Source: Advenella alkanexedens | GTDB taxonomy: Bacteria; Pseudomonadota; Gammaproteobacteria; Burkholderiales; Burkholderiaceae_B | Length of the DNA: 64,000 bases | Assembly (NCBI RefSeq): GCF_019132845.1 | Contig: NZ_JAHSPR010000005.1 | Coordinates: 186,001-250,000, forward strand | Direction: 5' to 3' | Position numbers and translations under genes: made by a program | Shown here: positions 46,048 through 56,072 of the stretch, piece after piece | Layout: every line of letters starts with the position of its first letter | Position numbering within the stretch: the first letter of the stretch is position 1 | The notes under the pieces: model-generated | Seen by the model: the letters and a program-made list of their open reading frames with translations, nothing else | Database searches by the model: none | What the model was told of the DNA's origin: nothing

Positions 46048-48666
46048 ATGAATATCACCAGCAAAGTACTCCTTATTAAACAACAAATTAACGAGCAGCA
46101 AAAGCATCTTTTTGACTCATACAGACAACAAAAAATAAGACCGGATACTTTGCTGGTATCATTACGCAAGGTCATAGACCAGGCATTTAAAAACCTGGTC
46201 GAATTCTATCCTCTTCCCCAACATGCCGCACTTTGTGCCGTAGGAGGTTATGGAAGAGGAGAACTTTACCCCTTTTCCGATATTGATATTCTTGTCCTGC
46301 TCAGACAAGACCCGGAACCCAAAGAAAAAATCGAACTTGAGTCTTTTGTCGCAATGCTATGGGATCTTGGTCTGGAAATTGGCCATAGTGTTAGAACCAT
46401 TGAACAATGCCTTGAAATATCAAAAACAGACATAACGATAGAAACCTCGCTACTTGAGTTGCGTTTTTTACTGGGCAATCGAAAACTGGCTCTTGAACTG
46501 AATAAAAAATTCCGTGACCAACTAAATCCGCGCGAATTTTTCCTGGCCAAAAAGCTCGAATTGCAACAGCGTCATGCCCGCTTCAATGACACCCCCTATT
46601 CACTTGAGCCCAACTGCAAAGAGTCTCCAGGAGGCCATAGGGATCTGCAGCAAATACATTGGCTTGCCACGGCCGCGGGAATGGGACCAAGCTGGCGAAA
46701 TCTGGTTAGCGCAGGATTAATGACCGATGATGAATCAAGCAAGTTGAAAAAAGCCGAACAGGAATTCAAGCGACTGCGGATTGAACTTCATTTACTGGCC
46801 AACAAACGTGATGATCGGCTGCTTTTTCATACTCAACCGGTATTGGCGGAAATTTATAAAATAAAACCCCAAGACAGCAAACGTCCCAGCGAAGTGCTCA
46901 TGCAACGGTATTACAATTCAGCACGAATTGTTTATCAGCTCACCCAATTCATGATGCAAAATTTCCAAGACTATTTTTTTCCTGTCACCAATCCTATGCG
47001 GGTGGATATTGATGAGGACTTTTGCAGCATTCAGCAAAGACTCGACATCAAGGCGGATGATGCCTTTGAGCGCAAGCCCCAGTTACTGCTAAAGTCGTTT
47101 TTGGTCATGCAGCAGCACCCCGAGCTTACCGACATGACCGTTCGTACACAGCGAGCCATCTGGAGTTCTCGCTTCAGGATAGACGCCCAATTCAGACGCA
47201 ACCCGGTCAACCGGCGTCTTTTTTTACAAATACTGCAATCTCCCGTAGGCATTGTGCATAACCTGCGCCGCATGACAATGTTGAATGTCCTGCCCATGTA
47301 CATCCCTGCCTTCAAAAATGTGGTTGGCCAGATGCAGCATGATTTGTTTCATGTCTATACTGTCGATCAACATACCTTGATGGTGATTCGTAACCTGCGA
47401 CGCTTCACCATGCCGGAACATGCCCGTGAATACCCGCTGGCCAGTCACCTGATTGCTTATTTTGAAAAGCACTGGCTTTTGTATGTGGCCGCCCTTTTTC
47501 ATGATATTGCCAAAGGACGGGGTGGAGACCACTCCGAACTGGGTGCCATTGAAGTCCGAAAATTCGCCAAAGACCACAAACTTGAACCGCAAGACGCCCG
47601 CTTGGTTGAGTTTCTGGTCGAGAATCATCTTGTCATGTCCCAAGTGGCGCAAAAACAGGATCTGTCAGACCCTCAGGTTATACAGAATTTTGTTGATCTG
47701 GTAAAAACCGAGCGTTACCTGAGTGCGCTTTATTTGCTAACCGTGGCTGATATCCGTGGCACCAGCCCGAAAGTCTGGAGTGCCTGGAAAGGCAAACTTC
47801 TTGAAGATTTGTACAATCAGGCCCTGGCTGCCCTGGGAGGAGCACAATTGGATCGCAGCAGCATTCTGGCCCAACGCAAAAATGAAGCGATGGCATTAAT
47901 CAGCCTGGCCGGACTGGACGATGAGGACCGGGATGCATTCTGGTCAAAAATGGATGTTGCCTACTTTCTGCGCCATGATCCCCAGGAAATTGCCTGGCAT
48001 ACCCGGCAACTCTATAAGTCGGTTTCCACCACACAAACCATTGTGAAAGCCAGACCTACCGATAAGAATGAAGGCATTCAGCTGCTGGTTTATACCAAGG
48101 ATAAAGAAAACCTGTTTGAGTTGATCTGTTCCTATTTCTATGAAAACCAGATTAACATTCTTGATGCCCGCATTCATACCAGCAATGAAGGCTATGCACT
48201 GGACAGCTTTATTATTGAAAGCCTTGCTTTTGGAGAAGACACCCGTTCTTACGTTCCCATTATTGAACATGGCCTTGCCGATAAAATCACAAAAAAACAG
48301 CTCGAAGACTTTCAGTGCGTACTTAAGCGAAGATCCCGGTTCAGCATGTCGCCCGGCATTCGTCGTTCACGAACCTTTCCCATTGTACCCAGTATAGAGC
48401 TCCAGCCCGATGAGCATAGCAAATCCTGGCGACTTTCAATTACAGCCACAGATACTCCGGGTATACTATACAGCCTTGCATCTACGTTCAGCAGGCACAA
48501 CATTAATCTTCAAATGGCCAAAGTCATGACCTTGGGTGAGCGCGTAGAAGACGTTTTCATTCTTGATGGAGCCACACTTGAAAACCCGCGCACACAGCTG
48601 CTGTTTGAACGTGATTTGCTTGAAACCCTGAAAAACCTTACCTATCCGGATACCCGCATCAAATAA
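46048..48666 (+). CDS. glnD: [Protein-PII] uridylyltransferase/uridylyl-removing enzyme
   Basis: An 872-residue nitrogen sensor that uridylylates PII at low glutamine and deuridylylates it at high glutamine. Domains: nucleotidyltransferase with GGYGRGELYPFSDIDILVLL (about 68-87); a helical domain; an HD phosphohydrolase with AALFHDIAKGRGGDHSELG; and two C-terminal ACT domains (FELICSYFYENQINILDARI, then TATDTPGILYSLASTFSRHN). All domains look complete. It starts 3 bp after map and overlaps marC by one base. Confidence 0.96.
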   Translation: MNITSKVLLIKQQINEQQKHLFDSYRQQKIRPDTLLVSLRKVIDQAFKNLVEFYPLPQHAALCAVGGYGRGELYPFSDIDILVLLRQDPEPKEKIELESFVAMLWDLGLEIGHSVRTIEQCLEISKTDITIETSLLELRFLLGNRKLALELNKKFRDQLNPREFFLAKKLELQQRHARFNDTPYSLEPNCKESPGGHRDLQQIHWLATAAGMGPSWRNLVSAGLMTDDESSKLKKAEQEFKRLRIELHLLANKRDDRLLFHTQPVLAEIYKIKPQDSKRPSEVLMQRYYNSARIVYQLTQFMMQNFQDYFFPVTNPMRVDIDEDFCSIQQRLDIKADDAFERKPQLLLKSFLVMQQHPELTDMTVRTQRAIWSSRFRIDAQFRRNPVNRRLFLQILQSPVGIVHNLRRMTMLNVLPMYIPAFKNVVGQMQHDLFHVYTVDQHTLMVIRNLRRFTMPEHAREYPLASHLIAYFEKHWLLYVAALFHDIAKGRGGDHSELGAIEVRKFAKDHKLEPQDARLVEFLVENHLVMSQVAQKQDLSDPQVIQNFVDLVKTERYLSALYLLTVADIRGTSPKVWSAWKGKLLEDLYNQALAALGGAQLDRSSILAQRKNEAMALISLAGLDDEDRDAFWSKMDVAYFLRHDPQEIAWHTRQLYKSVSTTQTIVKARPTDKNEGIQLLVYTKDKENLFELICSYFYENQINILDARIHTSNEGYALDSFIIESLAFGEDTRSYVPIIEHGLADKITKKQLEDFQCVLKRRSRFSMSPGIRRSRTFPIVPSIELQPDEHSKSWRLSITATDTPGILYSLASTFSRHNINLQMAKVMTLGERVEDVFILDGATLENPRTQLLFERDLLETLKNLTYPDTRIK

Positions 48667-49361
48667 TGAACGAGTATTTTTATTTTATAAGTCGCAGCTT
48701 CCTGTTCGTTGTAGGTACTTTGCTGCCACTCGTCAACCCACCTGCAGTAACCCCTATCTTCTGGACCATGACCAGTGGCGCCAGCAGTGCCACACGTGCT
48801 CTTTTGGCAAAAAGAATCGCCATTAATGTACTTATCATGCTTGTTTGTGCAACCGTAGGTGGCAATATTGTCCTGAGCTTTTTTGGCATTTCCTTGCCGA
48901 TTGTCAGAGTGGCTGGCGGAATTCTGGTGGTGGCCAGCGCCTGGCAGTTGCTTAATGCCAAAGACAACGACATGCTTCACGCTGAAAAACTGGCCGAGCA
49001 ATTCACCATGGAAAAAGTCAAGGCACATGCTTTTTTTCCATTAACCTTTCCCATTACCTGTGGACCGGGCAGTATTTCCGCCGCCATCACAATTGGCGCC
49101 ACGATTCAAAGTTCCAGTCCAACCTATAGCCTGCTCAACCTGACTGGAACCCTTACAGGTATTTTGTTTGTTGCAATTATTGTGTATCTTTGCTTGCGCT
49201 ATGCCGCCCAATTCCTTTATAAACTCGGCTCTACCGGAACAGCGGTTTTCATGAGGCTGTCAGCTTTTATCCTGCTTAGCATTGGTGTACAAATTGTTTG
49301 GAACGGTGCATACGAGCTTATAATGTCTCTTTCGGGCGATATTGCCAAACTTCATTCCTGA
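48666..49361 (+). CDS. MarC-family inner-membrane protein
   Basis: A 231-residue polytopic membrane protein of the MarC family. Membrane helices start with FLFVVGTLLPLVNPPAVTPI; MarC-type segments include GGILVVASAWQLLNA, FPLTFPITCGPGSISAAITI and LRLSAFILLSIGVQIVWNG. Function is not established despite the name (it was once linked to multiple antibiotic resistance). It overlaps glnD and precedes dsbB by 13 bp, so it may be co-transcribed. Confidence 0.88.
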   Translation: MNEYFYFISRSFLFVVGTLLPLVNPPAVTPIFWTMTSGASSATRALLAKRIAINVLIMLVCATVGGNIVLSFFGISLPIVRVAGGILVVASAWQLLNAKDNDMLHAEKLAEQFTMEKVKAHAFFPLTFPITCGPGSISAAITIGATIQSSSPTYSLLNLTGTLTGILFVAIIVYLCLRYAAQFLYKLGSTGTAVFMRLSAFILLSIGVQIVWNGAYELIMSLSGDIAKLHS

Positions 49362-49374
49362 ACAAAGTTTATCC

Positions 49375-49872
49375 ATGACACAAAAAATACTGAATACAAT
49401 TGCATTGGCCTGTCTGGTTGCGGTTGGCTTTGCCCTATTCTGTCAATACTTTCTTGATATGCCCCCATGCGCCTGGTGTGTTTTGCAACGCCTCATACTC
49501 CTGATCATCGCTGCGGTTTGCCTGCTGGCCAATTTTTTTCGTTCAGGTATCGCAAAAAAGATATTTTCCCTTATCACAGGCGGACTGGGTGTTTGTGGTG
49601 TTCTTTCTGCATGGTACCAATATAGCGTGGCTTCTGTGATGTTTTCCTGTGACATGACATTTGCCGACCGTTTCATGGCCAAAACAACGAGTTTGGATGC
49701 CGCTGTACCATGGCTGTTTGGTATTTACGCCACCTGCATGGATGCCCGGGCAGAATTATTTGGCGTTGAATATGCCATCTGGAGCCTGCTGCTATTTGCT
49801 GTAATTGTTATTGCTTCATTGGCAGTGTTATTCAGAAAGAACAACACTGCCCGGTCAATGATTAGCGACTAG
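49375..49872 (+). CDS. dsbB: Disulfide bond formation protein DsbB
   Basis: About 165 residues from the ATG at 49375; an 11-codon extension overlaps marC. A four-helix inner-membrane protein that reoxidises periplasmic DsbA and passes electrons to quinone. The first periplasmic Cys pair is CAWC in [12 protein letters not shown]; the second pair is the Cys of VMFSCDM and of YATCMDAR in the later loop. All four cysteines are present. Its stop overlaps that of purF at a shared CTAG. Confidence 0.92.
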   Translation: MTQKILNTIALACLVAVGFALFCQYFLDMPPCAWCVLQRLILLIIAAVCLLANFFRSGIAKKIFSLITGGLGVCGVLSAWYQYSVASVMFSCDMTFADRFMAKTTSLDAAVPWLFGIYATCMDARAELFGVEYAIWSLLLFAVIVIASLAVLFRKNNTARSMISD

Positions 49873-51401
49873 TAATTTGAGCCGTTATTTGCAGCGTAAC
49901 CCATATTGAATTGCAAGCCACCCTGTGGCTCTGTATTGCCACCCTCTTTATGGCGGGTGTCGTGAAGACGCTTCAAATAAGCCTCATCAATATCGCCGGT
50001 CACATATTTCCCATCAAAGCAGGATGCCTCAAATTGGGTAATATTTGGGTTCAAATCATGAATGGCCCGTTTAAGATCCTCAAGATCCTGATACACCAAG
50101 CCATCAACACCAATTTCCTTGGCCACTTCCTCGGGGGTCCTGCCTGTTGCGATCAGATCATCCTGTGAGGGCATGTCAATACCATACACATTAGGATAAC
50201 GCACGGCTGGCGCAGCAGAAGCAAAATAAACCTTCTTGGCACCTGCCGCCCTGGCCATGTCCACAATTTCACGACTTGTCGTGCCGCGCACAATAGAATC
50301 ATCAACCAACAAAATGTTTTTCCCCTTGAATTCCATGCTCATGGCATTCAATTTTTGCCGCACTGATTTTTTACGTACTGCCTGGCCGGGCATAATAAAG
50401 GTACGTCCGACATAACGGTTCTTGATAAATCCTTCGCGGTATTCCAGCTTAAGATGGGAAGCCAGCTCCATCGCAGCAGGTCGTGAGGAATCAGGAATAG
50501 GCATTACCACATCAATATCACTTAAACGCAATTGCTTGGCAACTTTATTGGCAAGATATTCACCCATTTTAAGGCGGGCGTTATAAACGTTAACACCGTC
50601 AATGGTTGAGTCAGGCCGGGCAAAATAAACATACTCGAACAGACAAGGAGTCAGGACAGGATTTTCAGCACACTGTTGAGAGGTAACATTGCCATCAAGA
50701 TCGATAAAGACCGCTTCGCCAGGCTGTATATCACGTACAAAATCAAACCCGATACCTTCAATGGCAACAGACTCTGATGCCACAATCCACTCGACACCCT
50801 GCTCAGACTCTGAGCGTCCCAGACACAATGGGCGAATGCCAAACGGATCACGAAAAGCCAGCATGCCATAACCGGCAATATGGGCGATAACGGTATACGC
50901 CCCTTTTACCCGTTTATGAAGTGACGCCACCGCTTTGAAAATCGTGTCAGTATCCAAAGAGATACCTTGCGATGCATTTTGCAGCTCATTGGCAAGCACA
51001 TTCAACAACACCTCGGAGTCGGAATTGGTATTGATATGACGACGATCCACCCTAAACAGCGACTCGCGCAATTCACGCCAATTAGTCAGATTACCATTAT
51101 GGGCAAAAGTGATGCCAAAAGGCGCATTCACATAAAACGGCTGCGCCTCTTCAAGGCTGTCGCTTGAACCGGCCGTGGGGTAACGCACCTGCCCAATACC
51201 CGAATTACCCGGCAATGACCTCATGTTACGTGTTCTGAACACATCCCTGACCAGACCATGTGCCTTGAACATATTAAAGTTATTGCCGTTTGCTGTTGCT
51301 ATACCCGCCGCATCCTGACCACGATGCTGCAATAAAAGCAGGCTGTCATATATCAATTGATTAACAGGAGAACGACCGACGATCCCGACTATTCCACACA
51401 T
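49869..51401 (-). CDS. purF: Amidophosphoribosyltransferase
   Basis: A 510-residue enzyme making phosphoribosylamine, first step of purine synthesis. Nucleophile Cys2 in MCGIVGIVG is followed by the Ntn glutaminase domain ([16 protein letters not shown]); the phosphoribosyltransferase domain has the PRPP loop [18 protein letters not shown]. Length is normal. It follows cvpA by 30 bp, the classic cvpA-purF pair, and its 3' end overlaps that of dsbB. Confidence 0.97.
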   Translation of the reverse strand: MCGIVGIVGRSPVNQLIYDSLLLLQHRGQDAAGIATANGNNFNMFKAHGLVRDVFRTRNMRSLPGNSGIGQVRYPTAGSSDSLEEAQPFYVNAPFGITFAHNGNLTNWRELRESLFRVDRRHINTNSDSEVLLNVLANELQNASQGISLDTDTIFKAVASLHKRVKGAYTVIAHIAGYGMLAFRDPFGIRPLCLGRSESEQGVEWIVASESVAIEGIGFDFVRDIQPGEAVFIDLDGNVTSQQCAENPVLTPCLFEYVYFARPDSTIDGVNVYNARLKMGEYLANKVAKQLRLSDIDVVMPIPDSSRPAAMELASHLKLEYREGFIKNRYVGRTFIMPGQAVRKKSVRQKLNAMSMEFKGKNILLVDDSIVRGTTSREIVDMARAAGAKKVYFASAAPAVRYPNVYGIDMPSQDDLIATGRTPEEVAKEIGVDGLVYQDLEDLKRAIHDLNPNITQFEASCFDGKYVTGDIDEAYLKRLHDTRHKEGGNTEPQGGLQFNMGYAANNGSNY

Positions 51402-51431
51402 ATTGTGTATACCTATTTTTAACGATGAAAA

Positions 51432-51923
51432 CTACTGATAAGGCAGGTAAGATCCCACACTCTCGGGCAATAACTGCGCAATCAGCTTGATCAGATTGAC
51501 AGCCGCCCCTGAAAAACGTGCATTTACCCACCATTGTTCCTGAGGAAAAGGAGTGTATCCCGCAATAACGACAAGCACAAGAACAATAAGAACGCCCCGT
51601 GCCAATCCAAATATAATTCCAAATCCCTGATCCGCCGGGCCAAGACCGGTTTTTTCGATCAGCGTGCCAAGGGTCAGGTTAAGCAAACCCACCACCAGCA
51701 AAACACCAATAAAGGTCAACCCGTAACCAATACCCATACTTAACAGGGAGTTATCAATCAATGTCTGGAACCAGGGATAGACCTGAGGCCCCCACCAGAC
51801 AGCACCAACAAATGCGGCAACATAGGCCATTAATGAGAAAAACTCCTTCAGGAACCCTCTCATTAACCCAAGCAAACCAGACACGGTCACAATGCCTAGC
51901 GCTATATAATCAAATTCGGTCAC
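51432..51923 (-). CDS. cvpA: CvpA family membrane protein
   Basis: A 163-residue protein with four predicted membrane helices, for example FDYIALGIVTVSGLLGLMRG and LGPADQGFGIIFGLARGVLI. CvpA was named for colicin V production and lies next to purF in most proteobacteria; it has been linked to envelope stress tolerance. It is 6 bp after the SPOR gene on the same strand. Confidence 0.93.
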   Translation of the reverse strand: MTEFDYIALGIVTVSGLLGLMRGFLKEFFSLMAYVAAFVGAVWWGPQVYPWFQTLIDNSLLSMGIGYGLTFIGVLLVVGLLNLTLGTLIEKTGLGPADQGFGIIFGLARGVLIVLVLVVIAGYTPFPQEQWWVNARFSGAAVNLIKLIAQLLPESVGSYLPYQ

Positions 51924-51929
51924 AATGAT

Positions 51930-52847
51930 TTAATTGGCAGAAATAAATCCATTATCGTAACCCAGCGTGCGCAAACGGGTTTGTGCAGCCTGGGCCGCTT
52001 CACGCGAATTGAATGGACCCACGCGAAGACGATACTGCTGTTTGCCATTAACCATGGCACTTTGTACATATGCATTGGAAACGCCAGAGGCAATTAATTT
52101 TTCACGTCTATCCTGGGCATCTTTTGAAGAAGAATAAGATGCCACCTGGAGGGAGTAATTCCCACTGGTTACCTTGGGAGAGCTTTTCGGCTTGACTGAA
52201 GGACTGCGCCCCTCCAGCAAAGCCAGTGCACGTGATCCGTCATCAGTTCGTTCGGTTTCTTTAATGGTAATGCGATTATCAGGCCCCTTAACCTCTGCCG
52301 GTTTGCTACGCTCTGGCTCGGGTTTTTTGACGACTTCCCTGGAATCGGGTGTACGTGTAGTGGCTTTGACCTCTTGCTCTGCCAGATTCTGGGTTTCGTT
52401 GCCTGCCACAATGGCAGTACCGGAAGCGACTGATTCAACAGGCGTTTCCTGCTGTTGCTCGGAAACAATGGCGGTATCAGAGGCTACGGAACCGGTTACC
52501 TGTACATCACCGGCAACTGTTCCGTCTGTGTTGACGAGCTGGGAAGTTGACGCGCTGCCATTGGACTCGACCCCTGGCGCGGTAACGACAGACAGGGTTC
52601 CGGCCACATTGGCATCATTGTTGCCGCCCGTCACTAAAGGAGCCATCGGCGGCAATTGCTGAATTTCAGGAGAATCATTCGTATTAAGAACAGCAGGAAC
52701 CACGATAATTGCCAAAACAATCAATACAATAGCACCAATCAGCCGATTGCGAGCCTTGGCCTTGAGCGCCTGTTGCTCTGACTCGCTCATGCGTGTACGA
52801 GACCGCTGGCGTTGATACTGGTTATTTTGTGAATTGAACAATCCCAT
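51930..52847 (-). CDS. SPOR-domain membrane protein (DedD-like)
   Basis: A 305-residue bitopic protein: a basic cytoplasmic N-terminus (NQYQRQRSRTRMSE), one membrane helix (LIGAIVLIVLAIIVVPAVL, about 36-54), a long Ser/Thr/Pro/Glu-rich linker, and a C-terminal SPOR domain (NYSLQVASYSSSKDAQDRRE to GPFNSREAAQAAQ). SPOR domains bind denuded glycan strands and bring proteins to the division septum. The folC-SPOR-cvpA-purF order is conserved in betaproteobacteria. Confidence 0.9.
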   Translation of the reverse strand: MGLFNSQNNQYQRQRSRTRMSESEQQALKAKARNRLIGAIVLIVLAIIVVPAVLNTNDSPEIQQLPPMAPLVTGGNNDANVAGTLSVVTAPGVESNGSASTSQLVNTDGTVAGDVQVTGSVASDTAIVSEQQQETPVESVASGTAIVAGNETQNLAEQEVKATTRTPDSREVVKKPEPERSKPAEVKGPDNRITIKETERTDDGSRALALLEGRSPSVKPKSSPKVTSGNYSLQVASYSSSKDAQDRREKLIASGVSNAYVQSAMVNGKQQYRLRVGPFNSREAAQAAQTRLRTLGYDNGFISAN

Positions 52848-52889
52848 ATAAATCCTTGTTGAGCGTTAACTTTACGGTCAATCAACCCT

Positions 52890-54182
52890 TTATTTATTTA
52901 GCTTTTGCATAACGGCAGCCACCGTTACAAATGAACCAAAAACCACAATTCTATCATCGTTACCCATTTTTTCCCGGGCGGATTCGTAGGCGCTTACAGG
53001 TGTATCATAGACCGTAACGGTTGGCAAACCGTCTTTATCTGCCGGGAAAAGAGCCGTAATTTTATTGGCAATATCCTGACCCGAGCGGGCTCGGTCACCT
53101 GGCAAACTTGCGCAATACCAATGATCGATACGCCGCCCCATTTTTTTAAGGACTTCCTCACAATCCTTGTCATTCAGCATGCCAATAACACCATGGGTAT
53201 ATGGGAAGTAAGCCATGCCATCAAGATTGTGTGCCAGCACAGCGGCAGCGTGCGGGTTATGGGCAACATCAAGGATCACGGTAGGCTGACCAGGCAGAAT
53301 CTGGAACCGACCCGGCAAGGATGCCTGCAACAAACCTTCACGGATAGCCTGAATCGGCACGGCAAGACGACCACGAAGCGATTCGATGGCAGCCAGGGCT
53401 GCTGATGCATTTAACAGTTGGTTTGCCCCACGCAAAGCGGGATAGGCCAAAGCATTGCGACGCTGCGTACGCCCGGCAAACGCCCATTGCTGTTTATCAC
53501 CCGCATAATTGAAATCTTTGCCGAACAGCCATAAATCCGCATCTATGCGCTTGGCATAATCAAGAAGGGATTGTGGGGGTTCAGGGTCACTGCAAATGGC
53601 TGGCTTGCCTGCCCTGAAAATATGCGCTTTTTCAAATCCGATTTCTTCCCGGGTATTGCCCAGCCACTGGGTATGATCGATATTCACGCTAGTGACAATG
53701 GAGCAATCGGCATCAACGATATTGACCGCATCGAGGCGGCCACCCAAACCCACTTCCAGTACGGCAACATCAACATTATGCCGCTTGAACAGCAGCAATG
53801 CCGCCAGCGTTGTATACTCGAAGTAGGTAAGTGTAATCTCTGCACGTACTTTCTCTATGTGTGCCAGTTGCGCAATGATTGAGGCATCATCTGCAATGAT
53901 GCCATTCAGGCGGATGCGTTCATTGAAATGAACCAGGTGTGGCGAGGTGTACATACCAACCGAATAACCCGCTGCCAGGTAAATGGACTCTAGCATGGCA
54001 CAGGTTGAACCCTTGCCATTTGTGCCACCCACGATAATTTTCACACCAGACCAATCAACATCAAGGCGTTTGGCCACTTCATTGATACGATCCAGACCCA
54101 TATCAATGGACGTTGAATGAATGGATTCAAGATAAGCCAGCCATTCATCAAGAGAATGCTGTTCAGTAGGTACGGCAGTCAT
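52890..54182 (-). CDS. folC: Folylpolyglutamate/dihydrofolate synthase
   Basis: A 430-residue Mur-ligase-fold enzyme that forms dihydrofolate and adds glutamates to folates. GGTNGKGSTCAMLESIYLAA is the P-loop, followed by YTSPHLVHFNERIRL (omega loop), EVGLGGRLDAVNIVDAD, and TSVNIDHTQWLGNTREEIGFEKA. DVAHNPHAAAVLAHNLD begins the C-terminal domain. First gene of folC-SPOR-cvpA-purF. Confidence 0.96.
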   Translation of the reverse strand: MTAVPTEQHSLDEWLAYLESIHSTSIDMGLDRINEVAKRLDVDWSGVKIIVGGTNGKGSTCAMLESIYLAAGYSVGMYTSPHLVHFNERIRLNGIIADDASIIAQLAHIEKVRAEITLTYFEYTTLAALLLFKRHNVDVAVLEVGLGGRLDAVNIVDADCSIVTSVNIDHTQWLGNTREEIGFEKAHIFRAGKPAICSDPEPPQSLLDYAKRIDADLWLFGKDFNYAGDKQQWAFAGRTQRRNALAYPALRGANQLLNASAALAAIESLRGRLAVPIQAIREGLLQASLPGRFQILPGQPTVILDVAHNPHAAAVLAHNLDGMAYFPYTHGVIGMLNDKDCEEVLKKMGRRIDHWYCASLPGDRARSGQDIANKITALFPADKDGLPTVTVYDTPVSAYESAREKMGNDDRIVVFGSFVTVAAVMQKLNK

Positions 54183-54235
54183 TTCAATATATAAAAATAC
54201 ATAACGGTTAATCGACTATTTTAAGCGACACCAAG

Positions 54236-54279
54236 AAAAAACTCTCTTGATTTTCCAGAAAACCGGAAAATAAGAGAGC
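54236..54279 (-). terminator. Terminator of the aceE-aceF-lpdA operon
   Basis: CTCTCTT-g-ATTTTCC (54242-54256) pairs with GGAAAAT-AAGAGAG (54265-54278), a 14-bp stem with one bulged base, followed on the minus strand by a run of T. It lies 24 bp past the lpdA stop. Confidence 0.88.
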
Positions 54280-54302
54280 TTTAATCTTGCAAGCCAAAAG
54301 CG

Positions 54303-56057
54303 TTATTTACGTCTGCCTGGTGGCAAGTCTGTACAACTGCCATGAGCCGCTTCCGCTGCCATGCCAATCGATTCACCTAAAGTCGGGTGTGGGTGAATAG
54401 TCTTGCCAATATCCACCATATCAGCGCCCATTTCAATGGCCAGTGCCACTTCACTGATCAGGTCGCCCGCATGGGTGCCCACAATGCCCCCCCCAAGAAT
54501 CCGATGAGTCTGAGCATCAAATATGAGTTTGGTGAAACCTTCATCACGCCCATTGGCAATAGCCCTGCCCGATGCCGCCCATGGGAAAAGACCTTTCTCG
54601 ATCTTGATTCCCTCTTTTTTGGCTTGCTCTTCCGTCAGTCCAACCCAAGCCACTTCAGGGTCTGTGTAGGCAACCGAAGGAATGACACGGGCATCAAAGA
54701 AGCTTTTCTGCCCGGCAATCACTTCAGCAGCCACATGCGCTTCATGAACAGCCTTGTGAGCCAGCATGGGTTGCCCCACCAGATCCCCAATGGCATAAAT
54801 ATGAGGTACATTGGTGCGCATTTGCTGGTCTACCGCAATGAAGCCGCGATCACTGATCTGCACACCCGCTTTTTCAGCGCCGATTTTATTGCCATTCGGA
54901 GAGCGTCCCACCGCCTGCAGTACCAAATCGTAGCGCTGAGGTTCTTTGGGTGCACTTTCACCTTCAAACGTCACCCAAATGCCATCCTCTTTTGCTTCGG
55001 CTGCCACCGTTTTCGTGTTCAGCATGATGTTGTCAAAACGGGAGGCGTTCATTTTTTGCCAGACCTTAACCAGATCCCGGTCTGCCCCCTGCATTAAGCC
55101 ATCCTGCATTTCAACCACATCAAGACGAGCACCCAATGCGGAATAGACGGTACCCATTTCAAGCCCGATAATGCCACCACCAACGATAAGCATTTTCTTG
55201 GGAATGGATTTAAGCTGAAGCGCACCGGTGGAATCAACAATACGATCATCCTCTGGCAGGAAAGGCAGTTTTACCGACTGGCTACCAGCCGCAATAATGG
55301 CGTTTTTAAATGCCAGCACCTGGGTTGTACCATCAGGCTTGGCAACCGACAGATGATGACTGTCTGAAAACTCGCCAACACCGGTTACCACCGTTACTTT
55401 ACGAGCCTTTGCCATGCCGGCCAGGCCACCGGTAAGTTTGCCGATAACACTGTCTTTATAGTCACGCAGTTTATTCAGGTCGATCACCGGCTCACCAAAA
55501 ACAATACCATTGGCGGCCAGGTGTTTGGCCTCTTCCAGCACGGCCACATTATGCAACAGGGCCTTGGACGGAATGCATCCCACATTCAGGCACACACCAC
55601 CCAAGGTAGAGTAACGCTCTACCAATACCACTTTCAGGCCAAGGTCTGCGGCACGGAAAGCGGCAGAGTATCCACCGGGACCGGCACCCAGCACCAGGAC
55701 ATCATAAGCATCTTCTGACACTGCCACTGAAAGACGGGATGCACCGGTGGCAGGTGAGGTATCGGCAACAGGCGTTGCAGGCGCACTGGCAGCAGGCTTC
55801 CCGACTTTTGCCTCGGCACCATTGCTTTCAAGCGTTAAAATCACACTTCCTTGTGCAACCTTGTCACCCAACTTAACATTGAGTGCCACTACCTTGCCAG
55901 CAACAGTAGAAGGGATTTCCATAGAAGCCTTATCAGACTCTACGGTAATCAGGCTTTGTTCTTCGGCAATCACATCACCGGGCGCGACCAGGATCTCAAT
56001 CACTTCAACGCTATCAAAATCGCCAATATCAGGTACTTTGACTTCAATTTGACTCAT
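54303..56057 (-). CDS. lpdA: Dihydrolipoamide dehydrogenase with N-terminal lipoyl domain (E3)
   Basis: About 584 residues from the ATG at 56057, preceded by AGGGG. Residues about 1-80 are a lipoyl domain with the modified Lys in VESDKASMEIPS; an Ala/Pro linker follows; the rest is a flavin disulfide reductase with GAGPGGYSAAFRAADLG (FAD), the redox pair GGVCLNVGCIPSKALL and the C-terminal active-site HPHPTLGE. The lipoyl-E3 fusion is known in Neisseria and Ralstonia pyruvate dehydrogenase. It lies 15 bp after aceF. Confidence 0.96.
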   Translation of the reverse strand: MSQIEVKVPDIGDFDSVEVIEILVAPGDVIAEEQSLITVESDKASMEIPSTVAGKVVALNVKLGDKVAQGSVILTLESNGAEAKVGKPAASAPATPVADTSPATGASRLSVAVSEDAYDVLVLGAGPGGYSAAFRAADLGLKVVLVERYSTLGGVCLNVGCIPSKALLHNVAVLEEAKHLAANGIVFGEPVIDLNKLRDYKDSVIGKLTGGLAGMAKARKVTVVTGVGEFSDSHHLSVAKPDGTTQVLAFKNAIIAAGSQSVKLPFLPEDDRIVDSTGALQLKSIPKKMLIVGGGIIGLEMGTVYSALGARLDVVEMQDGLMQGADRDLVKVWQKMNASRFDNIMLNTKTVAAEAKEDGIWVTFEGESAPKEPQRYDLVLQAVGRSPNGNKIGAEKAGVQISDRGFIAVDQQMRTNVPHIYAIGDLVGQPMLAHKAVHEAHVAAEVIAGQKSFFDARVIPSVAYTDPEVAWVGLTEEQAKKEGIKIEKGLFPWAASGRAIANGRDEGFTKLIFDAQTHRILGGGIVGTHAGDLISEVALAIEMGADMVDIGKTIHPHPTLGESIGMAAEAAHGSCTDLPPGRRK

Positions 56058-56072
56058 TTTCAACCCCTGCGC

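Noticed and set aside
54387-55097. 236-residue plus-strand frame over lpdA
   Set aside because: Shadow of the dihydrolipoamide dehydrogenase on the opposite strand.
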